A stretch of DNA of 62,583 nt, taken from NCBI RefSeq assembly GCF_030681155.1, contig NZ_JAUXXE010000022.1, positions 1 to 62,583 of the forward strand, given 5' to 3'. The notes below the pieces were generated by a model that saw only the letters and a program-made list of their open reading frames with translations, had not been told where the DNA came from and ran no database searches. The stretch is from Phenylobacterium sp. Its GTDB lineage: Bacteria; Pseudomonadota; Alphaproteobacteria; Caulobacterales; Caulobacteraceae. A program made the translations under genes and the position numbers. Within the stretch, counting starts at the first letter, position 1; every line of letters begins with the position of its first letter. Below, piece by piece: positions 44,064-52,267 of the stretch.

Positions 44064-44432
44064 ATGCTGAACAAGGTCCAACTGATCGGTTTCACCGGCG
44101 CCGAACCTGAGATCCGCACCATCGCCAGCGGACAGAAGGTCGCCACCCTGCGGGTCGCCACCAGCCGCTACACGAAGAAGGGCGGGGAGCGGAAGGACTA
44201 CACGACCTGGCACCAGGTCGAGATCTGGAACCAGGGGACCGTCAATTGGCTGGCGTCCAAGCCGCTGGCCAAGGGCGCCAAGGTCTTCGTCGAGGGCGAG
44301 ATCCGGCACGACCGGCACACCGACCAGACCGGTCAGGAGCGTTTCTTCTCCAAGGTGATAGTGGCCAAGCCTCAGCACGAACTGAAGTCGCTCGACCGTC
44401 CCGACGCCAATCCCGAGTCCGACGAGGAATAG
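44064..44432 (+). CDS. ssb: Single-stranded DNA-binding protein
   Basis: 122 residues from the ATG at 44064 after GGAGAAAGATA. OB-fold: LNKVQLIGFTGAEPEIRTIA, KVATLRVATSRY, TTWHQVEIWNQ and KGAKVFVEGEIRHDRH, with a short acidic C-terminal tail (NPESDEE). Lacks the long Gly-rich linker of chromosomal SSB, as is usual for plasmid copies. Coats ssDNA during transfer and replication; placed next to a replication region. Confidence 0.93.
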   Translation: MLNKVQLIGFTGAEPEIRTIASGQKVATLRVATSRYTKKGGERKDYTTWHQVEIWNQGTVNWLASKPLAKGAKVFVEGEIRHDRHTDQTGQERFFSKVIVAKPQHELKSLDRPDANPESDEE

Positions 44433-44440
44433 CCCCCTCC

Positions 44441-44467
44441 CCGCCGCGGGTCTCCGGCCCGCGGCGG
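44441..44467 (+). terminator. Strong GC hairpin after ssb
   Basis: Perfect 10-bp stem CCGCCGCGGG / CCCGCGGCGG with a 7-base loop, eight bases after the ssb stop. No T run. Confidence 0.55.
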
Positions 44468-44539
44468 CCTTGCGGCAAGCGCAAGGTAAGGTAAAGATTG
44501 GGTTAATTACTGTTCGTCGCGGGTGGCGGGGCATTGATA

Positions 44540-45571
44540 ATGCAGAGAAAATCGCCGCTGTCGGCCATGTCGTCTGACCGGCTTTTGATCCGCCTTTCGG
44601 GGGCGGACGACGCCCTGAGCCGACTTGATGAGCGGGTCCGGGCCTGCGCCTATCGCAGCGGCTACATCGCCCGCCGCGACTTCGCCGAGGCGGTCGCCTG
44701 GAGCTGGACGCAAGGGGCGGTCACCTCGCTGGAAGACCTGGTGCTGCATGACCAGGGGATGGACGTTCGCGCCCCGAACCAGGGACTTCAGGCCGCCCAC
44801 GCCCTGGTGCTGGCGCGGCGGAAGGCCACGATCGGCGGCTCCGGCCTGCTATCCATCGAAGGCGCCGGTTGGTTGAGCGGTCGGCGGCGTAAGCCTCCTG
44901 TCGGGGGATCGGTGACCAGGCGCCCTCCCCTCCCCGCCGATGATCCCGACGCTCCAGGGATTGTCGATCAGCTGGCCGGCCAGCTGATCGCCCTGGAGCG
45001 CGGCGACAGCGCGGGCGTCGACGGCGGGATCCAGGAGTGGTTCGCCTTCATGGACAGCCTGCCGGCGGCCGCGCCAGCGGTGCTGCGTGCGGCCGCATTG
45101 GTGGAGGCCTGGTGGATCATCGATCCTCTGCCTCGGCAGCGCTACCTCGGCGGCGTTTTGGCCGGGCTGTGGCTCACAGGCCAGAGACGGGTGACCAGCC
45201 ATGTCGTCGGGCTTGAGGTAGGTCTGCGGACCCTGCCCCGACGCGGCGCCGAATTTCGGGGCGGCGACGTGGTGCGGCGGCTGGGCTTCTGGCTGGCCGT
45301 GATCGCCCAATCGGCGGAGGACGGGTTACAGGAGCTCAAGCGGCTGGAATTGGCCCGGCAGGTCATGGCGCAGCAGGTCGCCGGACGGCGGGCGCACGCC
45401 CGGGTCGCCGACGTCATGATGCTACTATTGGAGCTCCCCGTCGTGACCGCCCCGGTGATCGCCCAGCGGCTCGGGATCACGCAGCAGAGTGCGCGGCGCT
45501 CCCTGGAGGATCTGGGTTCCGTCGTCGTGGAGATCAGCGGCAGAAGCCGGTTTCGGGCCTGGCGGCTGTGA
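44540..45571 (+). CDS. DUF1612 / RHE_PE00001-family helix-turn-helix protein
   Basis: 343 residues from the ATG at 44540. Family features: LSGADDALSRLDERVRACAY, FAEAVAWSWTQGAVTSLEDL, VLHDQGMDVRAPNQGLQAAH, and a C-terminal winged-helix (VTAPVIAQRLGITQQSARRS, LEDLGSVVVEI). Family members occur on rhizobial plasmids; their role is unknown. The gene ends inside the first of five palindromes that precede repA, so I infer that it controls repA or the origin by binding them. That is testable but not shown. Confidence 0.85.
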   Translation: MQRKSPLSAMSSDRLLIRLSGADDALSRLDERVRACAYRSGYIARRDFAEAVAWSWTQGAVTSLEDLVLHDQGMDVRAPNQGLQAAHALVLARRKATIGGSGLLSIEGAGWLSGRRRKPPVGGSVTRRPPLPADDPDAPGIVDQLAGQLIALERGDSAGVDGGIQEWFAFMDSLPAAAPAVLRAAALVEAWWIIDPLPRQRYLGGVLAGLWLTGQRRVTSHVVGLEVGLRTLPRRGAEFRGGDVVRRLGFWLAVIAQSAEDGLQELKRLELARQVMAQQVAGRRAHARVADVMMLLLELPVVTAPVIAQRLGITQQSARRSLEDLGSVVVEISGRSRFRAWRL

Positions 45572-45906
45572 ACTTGCCAATTGGCAAGTTCCGGAAACGC
45601 TGCGGCGGCGACTGTGGCTTCCTCAGGGACCTCCGCGGGCGAACTTGCCAATTGGCAAGTTTCAAAAACCGTGGCCCTGAGGTTGGCCGTCGAGGCAGTC
45701 AAAGAGGGTCCTGACAGTCCACCCGACCCGAACTTGCCAATTGGCAAGTTCTCCGGATTTGGCGTCATGTAAACCCCTCCGGCTCGCGGCGAGACGGGAA
45801 CTTGCCAATTGGCAAGTTTCAGAGACGCGCGTGATCCCATGGGTTTCGGCGACAGGCGGACGGGCGGATTTGCGGGCCGTGAAGCGAACTTGCCAATTGG
45901 CAAGTT
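45570..45906. repeat. Five copies of a 20-bp perfect palindrome (candidate origin or operator array)
   Basis: AACTTGCCAATTGGCAAGTT at 45571-45590, 45642-45661, 45731-45750, 45799-45818 and 45887-45906. Start-to-start distances are 71, 89, 68 and 88 bases. Copies 1 and 3 extend to 22 bp (G...C flanks). No other copy was seen elsewhere in the window. The array fills the gap between the DUF1612 gene and repA. Confidence 0.9.
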
Positions 45907-45942
45907 CCCCTCCCCTGCCCTTCCGGGCGCGGATGCAGCACA

Positions 45943-46857
45943 ATGGCGCCCATCATGTCCAAGCGCGCGATTCGCAATCAGGAGTTCGACCTCTTCGTCC
46001 CGCGCATGGGCGACCTGCGCCTGAAGGACCAGCGCGAGGTCATGGAGCGGCCGTTCTTCGCCCTCAGCAAGCGCAAGCGGCTGAAGCCGATCGAATACAC
46101 CAGTCCCGATGGCGAGGTGTGGGTGCATGTTAGCGCCAACCCGCGGTTCGGGATCGCCACCATCTGGGACGCTGACATCCTGATCTGGGCGACGTCGCGT
46201 CTGAACCATTTGCGCGAGACCGGGACGAACGACCTGCCGCGGACAATCCACACCAGCACCTATGAACTGCTGCGCGCGATCCGGCGCGATACCGGCGGGA
46301 AGGGCTATAAGGAATTGCAGGCGGCATTGGAGCGGCTGCAATCGACGGTGATCGAGACGTCGATCCGCGCGCCCAAGCGCAACAAGCGCGCCCAGTTCGG
46401 CTGGCTCGACGAATTCACCCTTGAGACCGACCCGGTCACCGGCGCGTCCAAGGGTATGAGCCTGACCTTGTCGAACTGGGTCTATGAGGGACTGATGAAG
46501 GAGCGTTCGCTCCTGACCCTCCACGCCGACTACTTCACTCTCTCTGGCGGGGTCGAACGGGCGATCTACCGGATCGCGCGCAAGCATGCCGGCGACCAGC
46601 CCCAGGGCTGGGTATGCCGGGTGAGCGTGCTGCACGAAAAGACCGGCAGCGAGAGCCCGCTCAAGCAGTTCGCCTATCTGCTCAAGCGCATCGTCGCCGC
46701 CAACGATTTGCCCGACTACGACCTCAGCTACACGGCCACGCGGGACGGGGCCGCCGCTGTCCACTTCGTGCGGCGCGACGCGGCCGAAAAGGCGCAGCTC
46801 AAGGCCAGCATCCAGGCCTTGGCAAGGCCCCCTTTGGAAGGAAGGTGCCTGGATTAG
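45943..46857 (+). CDS. repA: RepA (RPA, PF10134-type) plasmid replication initiator
   Basis: 304 residues from the ATG at 45943 (a second ATG at 45955 is equally possible; no strong ribosome site). FDLFVPRMGDLRLKDQREVM is the family opening, followed by ERPFFALSKRKRLKPIEY, IWDADILIWATSRLN, DTGGKGYKELQAALERLQST and WVYEGLMKERSLLTLH. Such proteins initiate replication of alphaproteobacterial plasmids. Immediately downstream of the five-palindrome array, which is therefore a candidate origin. One of three initiator types in the window. Confidence 0.9.
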   Translation: MAPIMSKRAIRNQEFDLFVPRMGDLRLKDQREVMERPFFALSKRKRLKPIEYTSPDGEVWVHVSANPRFGIATIWDADILIWATSRLNHLRETGTNDLPRTIHTSTYELLRAIRRDTGGKGYKELQAALERLQSTVIETSIRAPKRNKRAQFGWLDEFTLETDPVTGASKGMSLTLSNWVYEGLMKERSLLTLHADYFTLSGGVERAIYRIARKHAGDQPQGWVCRVSVLHEKTGSESPLKQFAYLLKRIVAANDLPDYDLSYTATRDGAAAVHFVRRDAAEKAQLKASIQALARPPLEGRCLD

Positions 46858-46867
46858 GGAACCACGA

Positions 46868-47341
46868 TTATGATTGCCGCAGCAGTTTCCGCTTCTGAGT
46901 CTGAAACTCGTCTTCCGTTAAGATGCCTCGCTGGCGAAGATCATCTAGCCGCGCCAAATCACCTATTGGGTCGTGCACCGGAGCAGGCCCAGTCGCTGAG
47001 GCATGGCGCTCTCCGGATTTCGTGAGGTTTTTGTAGAGTCCAACCCCTGCGCCCACAACCGCGCCGGCGGCGGGCCCCACAATCGGGACTGGAATCGCGA
47101 CAGCAGCGCCGATCGCCGCGCCGGTGGCTACGTCCCGTGTCATCTCAGCTCTCATGACCGCCTTGCCGAGGCGCGCCGCTTCTTCCGCCAAATCTCCGGC
47201 GGCCTCCTTGGTTCGCCGGCGGGCGATCTCCCAGTCGGCCTTGTCGACCTTGCCGTCACCATTGAGGTCGCCAATCACGGTCATGGCCTTCGAAGACCCA
47301 GAACTGGCCTTCGCCGCTAAGTCGGTAATCTGCTTTTTCAT
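46868..47341 (-). CDS. SHOCT-domain protein with calcium-binding-like loop and glycine zipper
   Basis: 157 residues. An EF-hand/dockerin-like loop (DLNGDGKVDKADWEIAR, about 25-41), an Ala/Gly membrane-like segment (VATGAAIGAAVAIPVPIVGP, then AAGAVVGAGVGLY, about 71-104), and a C-terminal SHOCT domain (DDLRQRGILTEDEFQTQKRK). Combination not known to me as a named family. SHOCT often marks short membrane-associated or phage-linked proteins. Convergent with repA. Confidence 0.7.
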   Translation of the reverse strand: MKKQITDLAAKASSGSSKAMTVIGDLNGDGKVDKADWEIARRRTKEAAGDLAEEAARLGKAVMRAEMTRDVATGAAIGAAVAIPVPIVGPAAGAVVGAGVGLYKNLTKSGERHASATGPAPVHDPIGDLARLDDLRQRGILTEDEFQTQKRKLLRQS

Positions 47342-47617
47342 GGCCCACCCTCAACGCCGCAATTCGAGCATTTGCCCTCATTACAACCAAGAGCTTGACG
47401 ATTTGGCGCCAGCTTGTCGCTTTCGACCTGATCACCATCGTCTAGGTTCAATGCCGCATTCGTAGCCGTACAGCGGAGGGCAGCGTAGATGAACAAGCTG
47501 GTTGCCTACATGGAACTAGCCACTCTGGCATCTTCGACATCGGCCAGCTCTCGTCACTGGGGGCGGGCCTTCTTGCCGTTTGCGGATTGTTCACCGGCTC
47601 CGTTGTTCTCTAGCAAC

Positions 47618-47935
47618 ATGGGCGAGTTCGGCAGGCGTTGGCGAGGCTCGAATCGCGCAGCGGAAATGGCGTCACGCTCTCGACGGATGCTGTTGGAAGC
47701 CGGAATGGTTTTCTTGATCGCACTTGGAGCGACCCTCTATGTGCTCGCTCCGAAAGCGCCTGGGCGCGCGGAGGTGAACACCTTCGTTGAGAACCGGACA
47801 ACCGATCAGCACTTTTCAGGCTGCGATGAAGCTCGGGCGGCGGGGCGCGAGGACATACCTCGTTGGGACCCAAGCTATCGGGAGCACATGGACGGCGATG
47901 GCGATGGTCTGGCCTGCGAGCCCATTCGCTACTAG
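47618..47935 (+). CDS. Excalibur calcium-binding domain protein
   Basis: 105 residues from the ATG at 47618; starts at 47489 (with a good ribosome site) and 47666 are alternatives. One N-terminal hydrophobic segment (LEAGMVFLIALGATLYVLAP), then an excalibur domain: FSGCDEARAAGREDIPRWDP, YREHMDGDGDGLACEP, with the Cys pair and DxDxDG loop. Exported or membrane-anchored, binds Ca2+ by family. DNA upstream (47500-47617) encodes in another frame a hydrophobic peptide (SLGAGLLAVCGLFTGSVVL), so the region may be rearranged. Confidence 0.7.
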   Translation: MGEFGRRWRGSNRAAEMASRSRRMLLEAGMVFLIALGATLYVLAPKAPGRAEVNTFVENRTTDQHFSGCDEARAAGREDIPRWDPSYREHMDGDGDGLACEPIRY

Positions 47936-48138
47936 CCGCCTCTCCGAGATCGCCTACCGGGACTTCGTTTTATCCCGGATCGCGCTGTCGGCCGACCAGG
48001 TCGGGGTTGTTAGATGATGCGAAGAAAACAGACGGAATGGGGACGCTTTGGTCAAATACTGACAACCACAAAGCCGCGATCTAGAACCGATTTTGACGCC
48101 GACGCAGTTTACCGGCCTCCTATCGCAAGGAGGCGAAC

Positions 48139-48450
48139 ATGCAGATTCTGCGCCGCATCGATCCGGCCCGCAACATGTCCAGATTTTACGCACTGGACAT
48201 CGTCGCCAGTCTGTTTGGCGAGGCCATCCTGGTCCGACGCTGGGGCCGCATCGGCTCAAGCGGGCAGCGACTGGAGATGTGGTTTGACGAACCCTCGTCA
48301 GCCCAGGCCGCGCTCGATCGGCTCGTCCGCGCCAAGACCCGCCGGGGATACTTACAGTCGCCGCCCTCGCCAGCCTTCCCGTTTCAGGACGTCCCTAGAT
48401 GCGCCGCTTGTTGTCACTCCTTTTCGGCTGGATCTGCGTCGGCTGCCTGA
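48139..48450 (+). CDS. WGR-domain protein
   Basis: 103 residues, GGAGG nine bases before the ATG. MQILRRIDPARNMSRFYALD, then GEAILVRRWGRIGSSGQRLE and a helix ending RAKTRRGYLQ make a complete WGR fold (~75 residues). WGR domains bind nucleic acid or act with PARP and MolR-type proteins; small solo forms are common in alphaproteobacteria. The last ~28 residues overlap the next gene by 52 bases and are not conserved-looking. Confidence 0.8.
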   Translation: MQILRRIDPARNMSRFYALDIVASLFGEAILVRRWGRIGSSGQRLEMWFDEPSSAQAALDRLVRAKTRRGYLQSPPSPAFPFQDVPRCAACCHSFSAGSASAA

Positions 48451-48710
48451 TCGTCGCCATCGTCTCAGTGGCGATCGGCGACATGGCCGGCGCGATCCTT
48501 CCAGGCTTCATTGCCGTGGTCGCCCTGGTGGCGTCCGCATTTTTCGGCCCCAGGTCTGCGCAGACCGGGCCGGCCCCGACGCCGGCGCAAGCGCCGGCCG
48601 CCAATGCGGCGGCGAAAGCCAAGGCCACGGCCAAGCGCCAGGCCGACGACCGAAGCCGGCGCGAGGAAGAAGTCGTGGACTGGCACCGCCGCAATAATGA
48701 GGTGTTTTAG
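48399..48710 (+). CDS. Membrane protein with two N-terminal helices and a basic coiled tail
   Basis: 103 residues. Hydrophobic helices about 3-26 (LLSLLFGWICVGCLIVAIVS) and 29-48, then an Ala/Pro/Lys-rich stretch and a charged helix (KRQADDRSRREEEVVDWHRR). No family recognised. Overlaps the WGR gene; possibly coupled to it. Confidence 0.55.
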   Translation: MRRLLSLLFGWICVGCLIVAIVSVAIGDMAGAILPGFIAVVALVASAFFGPRSAQTGPAPTPAQAPAANAAAKAKATAKRQADDRSRREEEVVDWHRRNNEVF

Positions 48711-48877
48711 CTTTCAGGGCGTCGCGGCCTACGGCCGCTCGCCAACGATTGAGCACCCTGCGCATCGTCGGCCAAGGGGCGCGCAATGCTACGAAGTCGG
48801 CGAACGACCAGATCGCGAAGACCACAACAAGATCGTGTCCGGGACCCTGCCGCGCGCTCCAGAACCGGCGCGTTGGG

Positions 48878-49114
48878 TCACCCCAGGCCTTCCAGCAAGC
48901 CCTCCGCCTTTGCCTTCAGGGCGTTGAGCGGCGGTCGCGTAGCGAGCCATTGCCCGAACGCCAGGATGTGACGCTGGTCGGACGCCGACCAATCCTCTAC
49001 CCGGGCCAGTTCCGAGTAAATCGTCTGCGCCTGGCGGCGCGGATCAGGCGCGCTACCCATCGTCCGGCGGAGCTTGTTTGCTGTCTGGAGCGCTTCGCCG
49101 CGACTGAGGGTCAT
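48878..49114 (-). CDS. Small helical hypothetical protein
   Basis: 78 residues from the ATG at 49114. Helical throughout: TLSRGEALQTANKLRRTMGS, RRQAQTIYSELARVEDWSAS, and a Leu/Ala-rich end. No family recognised. Stands alone between the WGR pair and hipA. Confidence 0.5.
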   Translation of the reverse strand: MTLSRGEALQTANKLRRTMGSAPDPRRQAQTIYSELARVEDWSASDQRHILAFGQWLATRPPLNALKAKAEGLLEGLG

Positions 49115-49377
49115 GCCGATTCCCGTTGTTTCCGGCACCTCCTTACGGAATTCACCGACGACGCGGAAGAGGGCGATGACACCTCAAAAGGCGCCCGTCA
49201 GTAGCGGGCCCGTAGGAGCCACGACAGCGGCGGGACCGAGCACGGCCGCCGGCCGCTATCCGAATTCGAGGGGAATTGGGGGGTGCCCCCGCTGGAAGGG
49301 GTTAGCCGAGATCGGGGCTCAGGCGTAGGGGAAGGCCTTCCCCTCAAACAACGCCACACATCCTCTGCCAGAAGACG

Positions 49378-50625
49378 TTACAGAGCCAACGCCTTGACCA
49401 GATCGTCGTGCTCAAACGCGCTCTCCATGCGCCGGATCTCCGCCGGCCGCGCGCCGGCCGCCGCGGCCACGTCCCGCCACCGTCGGGTCACCTGGGCCAC
49501 CTCGCGGACGATGTCCCGGGCGTCGGCGGCGCTTAGCGAGAACAACCCGGCCACCGACAGCACCAGGGCCAGGTCACAGGTGCCATCATCAAGGTCGATG
49601 GTCGTGGTGAGGATGCGGGCCTTCACGTCCACCGGCGTCGGATTGAGGTCGTAGGCCGGCGACAGCGTCCACCCCCCCTGCCCTAGCCACAAGAAGCCGT
49701 GGTTGCGCAGGTGATCGTCGACATTGGAGATCAGGACGTTCAGCACCATCCGGCGATAGAGGTCGGCGGCGTCACGCTTTGTCTGGGCGCCGGTCTGCAC
49801 CAGAACATCGACCAGCTCTGGATAACTCCCCCGCTCCCCGTCCTTCAGGCCCATCATCGACAGGGCCGACAAAAACGGGATGCGCCTCTCCCCCTCGCGA
49901 TCGAACCGCCTCGACAGCAGGATCGCCTGGCCGGCCACCTCGATCAGCTCATGGGCGGCCACCCGGACACCGGCCATCCCTGCCAGGGTCAGCGCCACCG
50001 ACTCCCAGCGCTCAACGCTGTAGTCGTCATCGGGCTTTGGGAACTTCGCGATCGACAGACGGCCGTGATGATCGATCACCGAGGCCTTAGGCCGAGCGCC
50101 GCCGAGCGAGGAGCCCGGCGCAAAGATCATCTGCAGATCCGCGTCGGTCTCCTCATCGCGCAGGATCCGGTCGGTCACCGCCATTAGGCGGCCAAGCTCG
50201 ACCAAGCCAGGAACACCCTGCGCCGTCTGCGCCTCGAACATCTCGCCGCCGGTATAGCGGAAGCGCAGGGCGCCCAGCCGCGACACATCGGCGACCCCGA
50301 TCAGATAGTCGGACTCGGCCAGGGTGCGCACCGCCCTGCCCTCCCGTACGGCCCGGCGTCGTTCGGCGCGCTGCATCAGACGTCGTCCCCAGGTATCGGG
50401 CGCCGAGTCGCCTATCGAGCCGAACATGGCCAGCCCTGCCGCCGGCGCAAAGTCGCCGCGGTTCAGGGTCAGGGCGGGTTCCAGCGAGAACCGGTCTGGA
50501 TCGGTCAGCCAGTCGGGATGGTATTCAAAGGCCACGGCCTCTCCGCCGCGCCGGGCCTGTCGGTGAAGGGTTCCGACGCGCTGGACGCCGCCCGGCCGAT
50601 CGATATGGACCTCAATGTTAGGCAT
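49378..50625 (-). CDS. hipA: HipA-family kinase toxin (second copy)
   Basis: 415 residues. HipA_N (VGTLHRQARRGGEAVAFEYH), coupling domain, GSSLGGARPKASVIDHHGRL (ATP loop), catalytic NVDDHLRNHGFLW near residue 297 and metal-binding LSPAYDLNPTP. Not similar enough to the copy at 30342 to be a recent duplicate. Overlaps the HTH gene by eight bases. Confidence 0.93.
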   Translation of the reverse strand: MPNIEVHIDRPGGVQRVGTLHRQARRGGEAVAFEYHPDWLTDPDRFSLEPALTLNRGDFAPAAGLAMFGSIGDSAPDTWGRRLMQRAERRRAVREGRAVRTLAESDYLIGVADVSRLGALRFRYTGGEMFEAQTAQGVPGLVELGRLMAVTDRILRDEETDADLQMIFAPGSSLGGARPKASVIDHHGRLSIAKFPKPDDDYSVERWESVALTLAGMAGVRVAAHELIEVAGQAILLSRRFDREGERRIPFLSALSMMGLKDGERGSYPELVDVLVQTGAQTKRDAADLYRRMVLNVLISNVDDHLRNHGFLWLGQGGWTLSPAYDLNPTPVDVKARILTTTIDLDDGTCDLALVLSVAGLFSLSAADARDIVREVAQVTRRWRDVAAAAGARPAEIRRMESAFEHDDLVKALAL

Positions 50626-50947
50626 GGGGCGGGCTCCGAGCCCGCAAGCGCACCCGCTTGGGCAGCGCCTCGTCGGCCAAAGACAGCCCTACTTCGTCAT
50701 TGCCCGGCGCGGCAAGATCGCCGAGGCCACCCAGTAGGCCCAGCGCCTGCAACACGGCCGCATAGATTCCCATGGCCACCATGGGCTCGCCGGCCTCGAC
50801 CTTCTGCAGGGTCTGGCGCGTCGTAAAGGCCCGCTCTGCCAAGATCTCCATGGTCAGCTGGCGACGTCGACGCGCATTGCCAATGTCCTCACCCAGCTTG
50901 CGAAGGGCTCGACGAGTCGCAATGGAAGGGCGGTGCGCGGCTGGCAT
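50618..50947 (-). CDS. hipB: HipB-like XRE antitoxin (second copy)
   Basis: 109 residues. HTH about residues 14-70: LRKLGEDIGNARRRRQLTME, AERAFTTRQTLQKVEAGEPM. Operon with the following hipA. Upstream DNA (50950-50990) has loose ACATTGA/TTAATGT repeats that may be its operator. Confidence 0.88.
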   Translation of the reverse strand: MPAAHRPSIATRRALRKLGEDIGNARRRRQLTMEILAERAFTTRQTLQKVEAGEPMVAMGIYAAVLQALGLLGGLGDLAAPGNDEVGLSLADEALPKRVRLRARSPPHA

Positions 50948-51195
50948 AATGTTATCTCACATTGACGCTATAAGCTCTTAATGTCGCACAAGCCTAACAT
51001 TGAAATAGCGCTAGCGCCCAACCTTCCGAGCCCTCTACGCGTCTACCCCCTGACCGGCGGGCCGGGACTCGCCGGTTGGCTAACGGCGCAGTGCGGGATG
51101 CGCTGGTCACCTCCCCTATCAGGTCTCGGAGGCGTCAGGCGGTCTCGGTGGCAACGACAACGTGCGGGCAGCAGCGATCCAAGATCCCGGTCAAC

Positions 51196-52215
51196 TCAAA
51201 CCGGAGGTTTAGGCCAGTATGCGTCGAGAACTGCACCAAGAGCTGTTTCCACCTCGGAGCGCGAAGCGCCTCCAGCCGGCAACAGAGTAAGAGTCACTTC
51301 CTTGCCCTTCCGCCCGTTGATCCGCAGGATCGGAACCCCCGACGCCGTGACGACCGGATCAGCCGATCCTGACTTCTTGGGGGGTCCTGACTTCTTGGGG
51401 GCGTCGGCCGCAATCGCGAGGCGGCGGATGACATCCTGTGGCTTCAAGGAAGCCCCCTCCCCCTGCTGCTTTGAAATGATGCCCGCTTCGGCCAGCACCC
51501 GACGCGCTCGGTCGTCGGGCTTGAGCAGCGGCTTCAGCAGCGTCACGTGCTTAATCTTCAGCTCGTGCGGATCATTGAACGCAGCCACAAGATCTACGGG
51601 CAACCGCGCCAGATCGAGATAGCGACTAAGCCAGGCCTCCGACACATTGAGGCGGGCGGCCATATCCTTCTGGCGAGCCCCGTAGTGGCGGCCGAGGGCC
51701 TTCAGATAGTCGCGCGCGCGCTCGATGTCGCTGAGATCTTCGCGGGCCCGATTCTCCAAATCGGAAATCCGGAACGCCTCTTCATCGGTAAGGTCGCGAA
51801 CCTCCACGAGGAAGCGGAAGTCGGAATAGTTGTGGGCACGCAACCAGGTCACGGTCCAGTGTCGGCGGGCACCGCAGATGACCTCAAAGTCGACGTCCGG
51901 CACTCCACGGACACGGCGCACAATCGCCGGGACTTCCTGACGGCCCTGTGCCTTGAAACTCTCGATCAAATCGCCGCAGCGGGTCTCATCCAGTGCCGCG
52001 TAGTCACGATTGTGCTCACTCCAGAGCCGACAGCGGGCTGGATCGACCTGCTCAATCGCTCGGCCCACAACGGCACCGGAAGCCAACTCAGCCATTCGGT
52101 TTTCGCGGTTAGCCAGGATGCCGACCGGCATACGGATCGGCGCTTCCGGCTGGGGCGCGACTTCATCGAGCGTCCCCATCAATCCGGCAGCGAAAGAACG
52201 GTTCTTGGAGCTCAT
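51196..52215 (-). CDS. parB: ParB-family partition protein
   Basis: 339 residues from the ATG at 52215; reading farther upstream would run through the palindrome. N-terminal ParB/Srx nuclease-like domain with ICGARRHWTVTWLRAHNYSD and SDLENRAREDLSDIERARDY, HTH segment GRHYGARQKDMAARLNVSEA, WLSRYLDLARLP. Binds parS and works with ParA to segregate the plasmid. A perfect palindrome lies between it and parA, 20 bases before the start. Confidence 0.93.
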   Translation of the reverse strand: MSSKNRSFAAGLMGTLDEVAPQPEAPIRMPVGILANRENRMAELASGAVVGRAIEQVDPARCRLWSEHNRDYAALDETRCGDLIESFKAQGRQEVPAIVRRVRGVPDVDFEVICGARRHWTVTWLRAHNYSDFRFLVEVRDLTDEEAFRISDLENRAREDLSDIERARDYLKALGRHYGARQKDMAARLNVSEAWLSRYLDLARLPVDLVAAFNDPHELKIKHVTLLKPLLKPDDRARRVLAEAGIISKQQGEGASLKPQDVIRRLAIAADAPKKSGPPKKSGSADPVVTASGVPILRINGRKGKEVTLTLLPAGGASRSEVETALGAVLDAYWPKPPV

Positions 52216-52235
52216 GAGCGCGCCCTTTTTGCTCG

Positions 52236-52253
52236 AATTGCACCGGTGCAATT
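52236..52253. repeat. 18-bp palindrome, copy 1 (candidate parS / ParB operator)
   Basis: AATTGCACCGGTGCAATT, extended to 20 bp with flanking G and C. In the parA-parB gap. Confidence 0.75.
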
Positions 52254-52267
52254 CACATTCTTGTCGG

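Noticed and set aside
45570..45906. CRISPR-like regular repeats
   Set aside because: The units are perfect 20-bp palindromes, spacers differ in length (48 and 69 bases roughly), there are only five and no cas genes are near.
45142..46764. 540-codon open frame on the minus strand opposite repA
   Set aside because: It is a GC-driven shadow of the DUF1612 and repA genes; its repeated LANWQV peptides are only translations of the palindromes.
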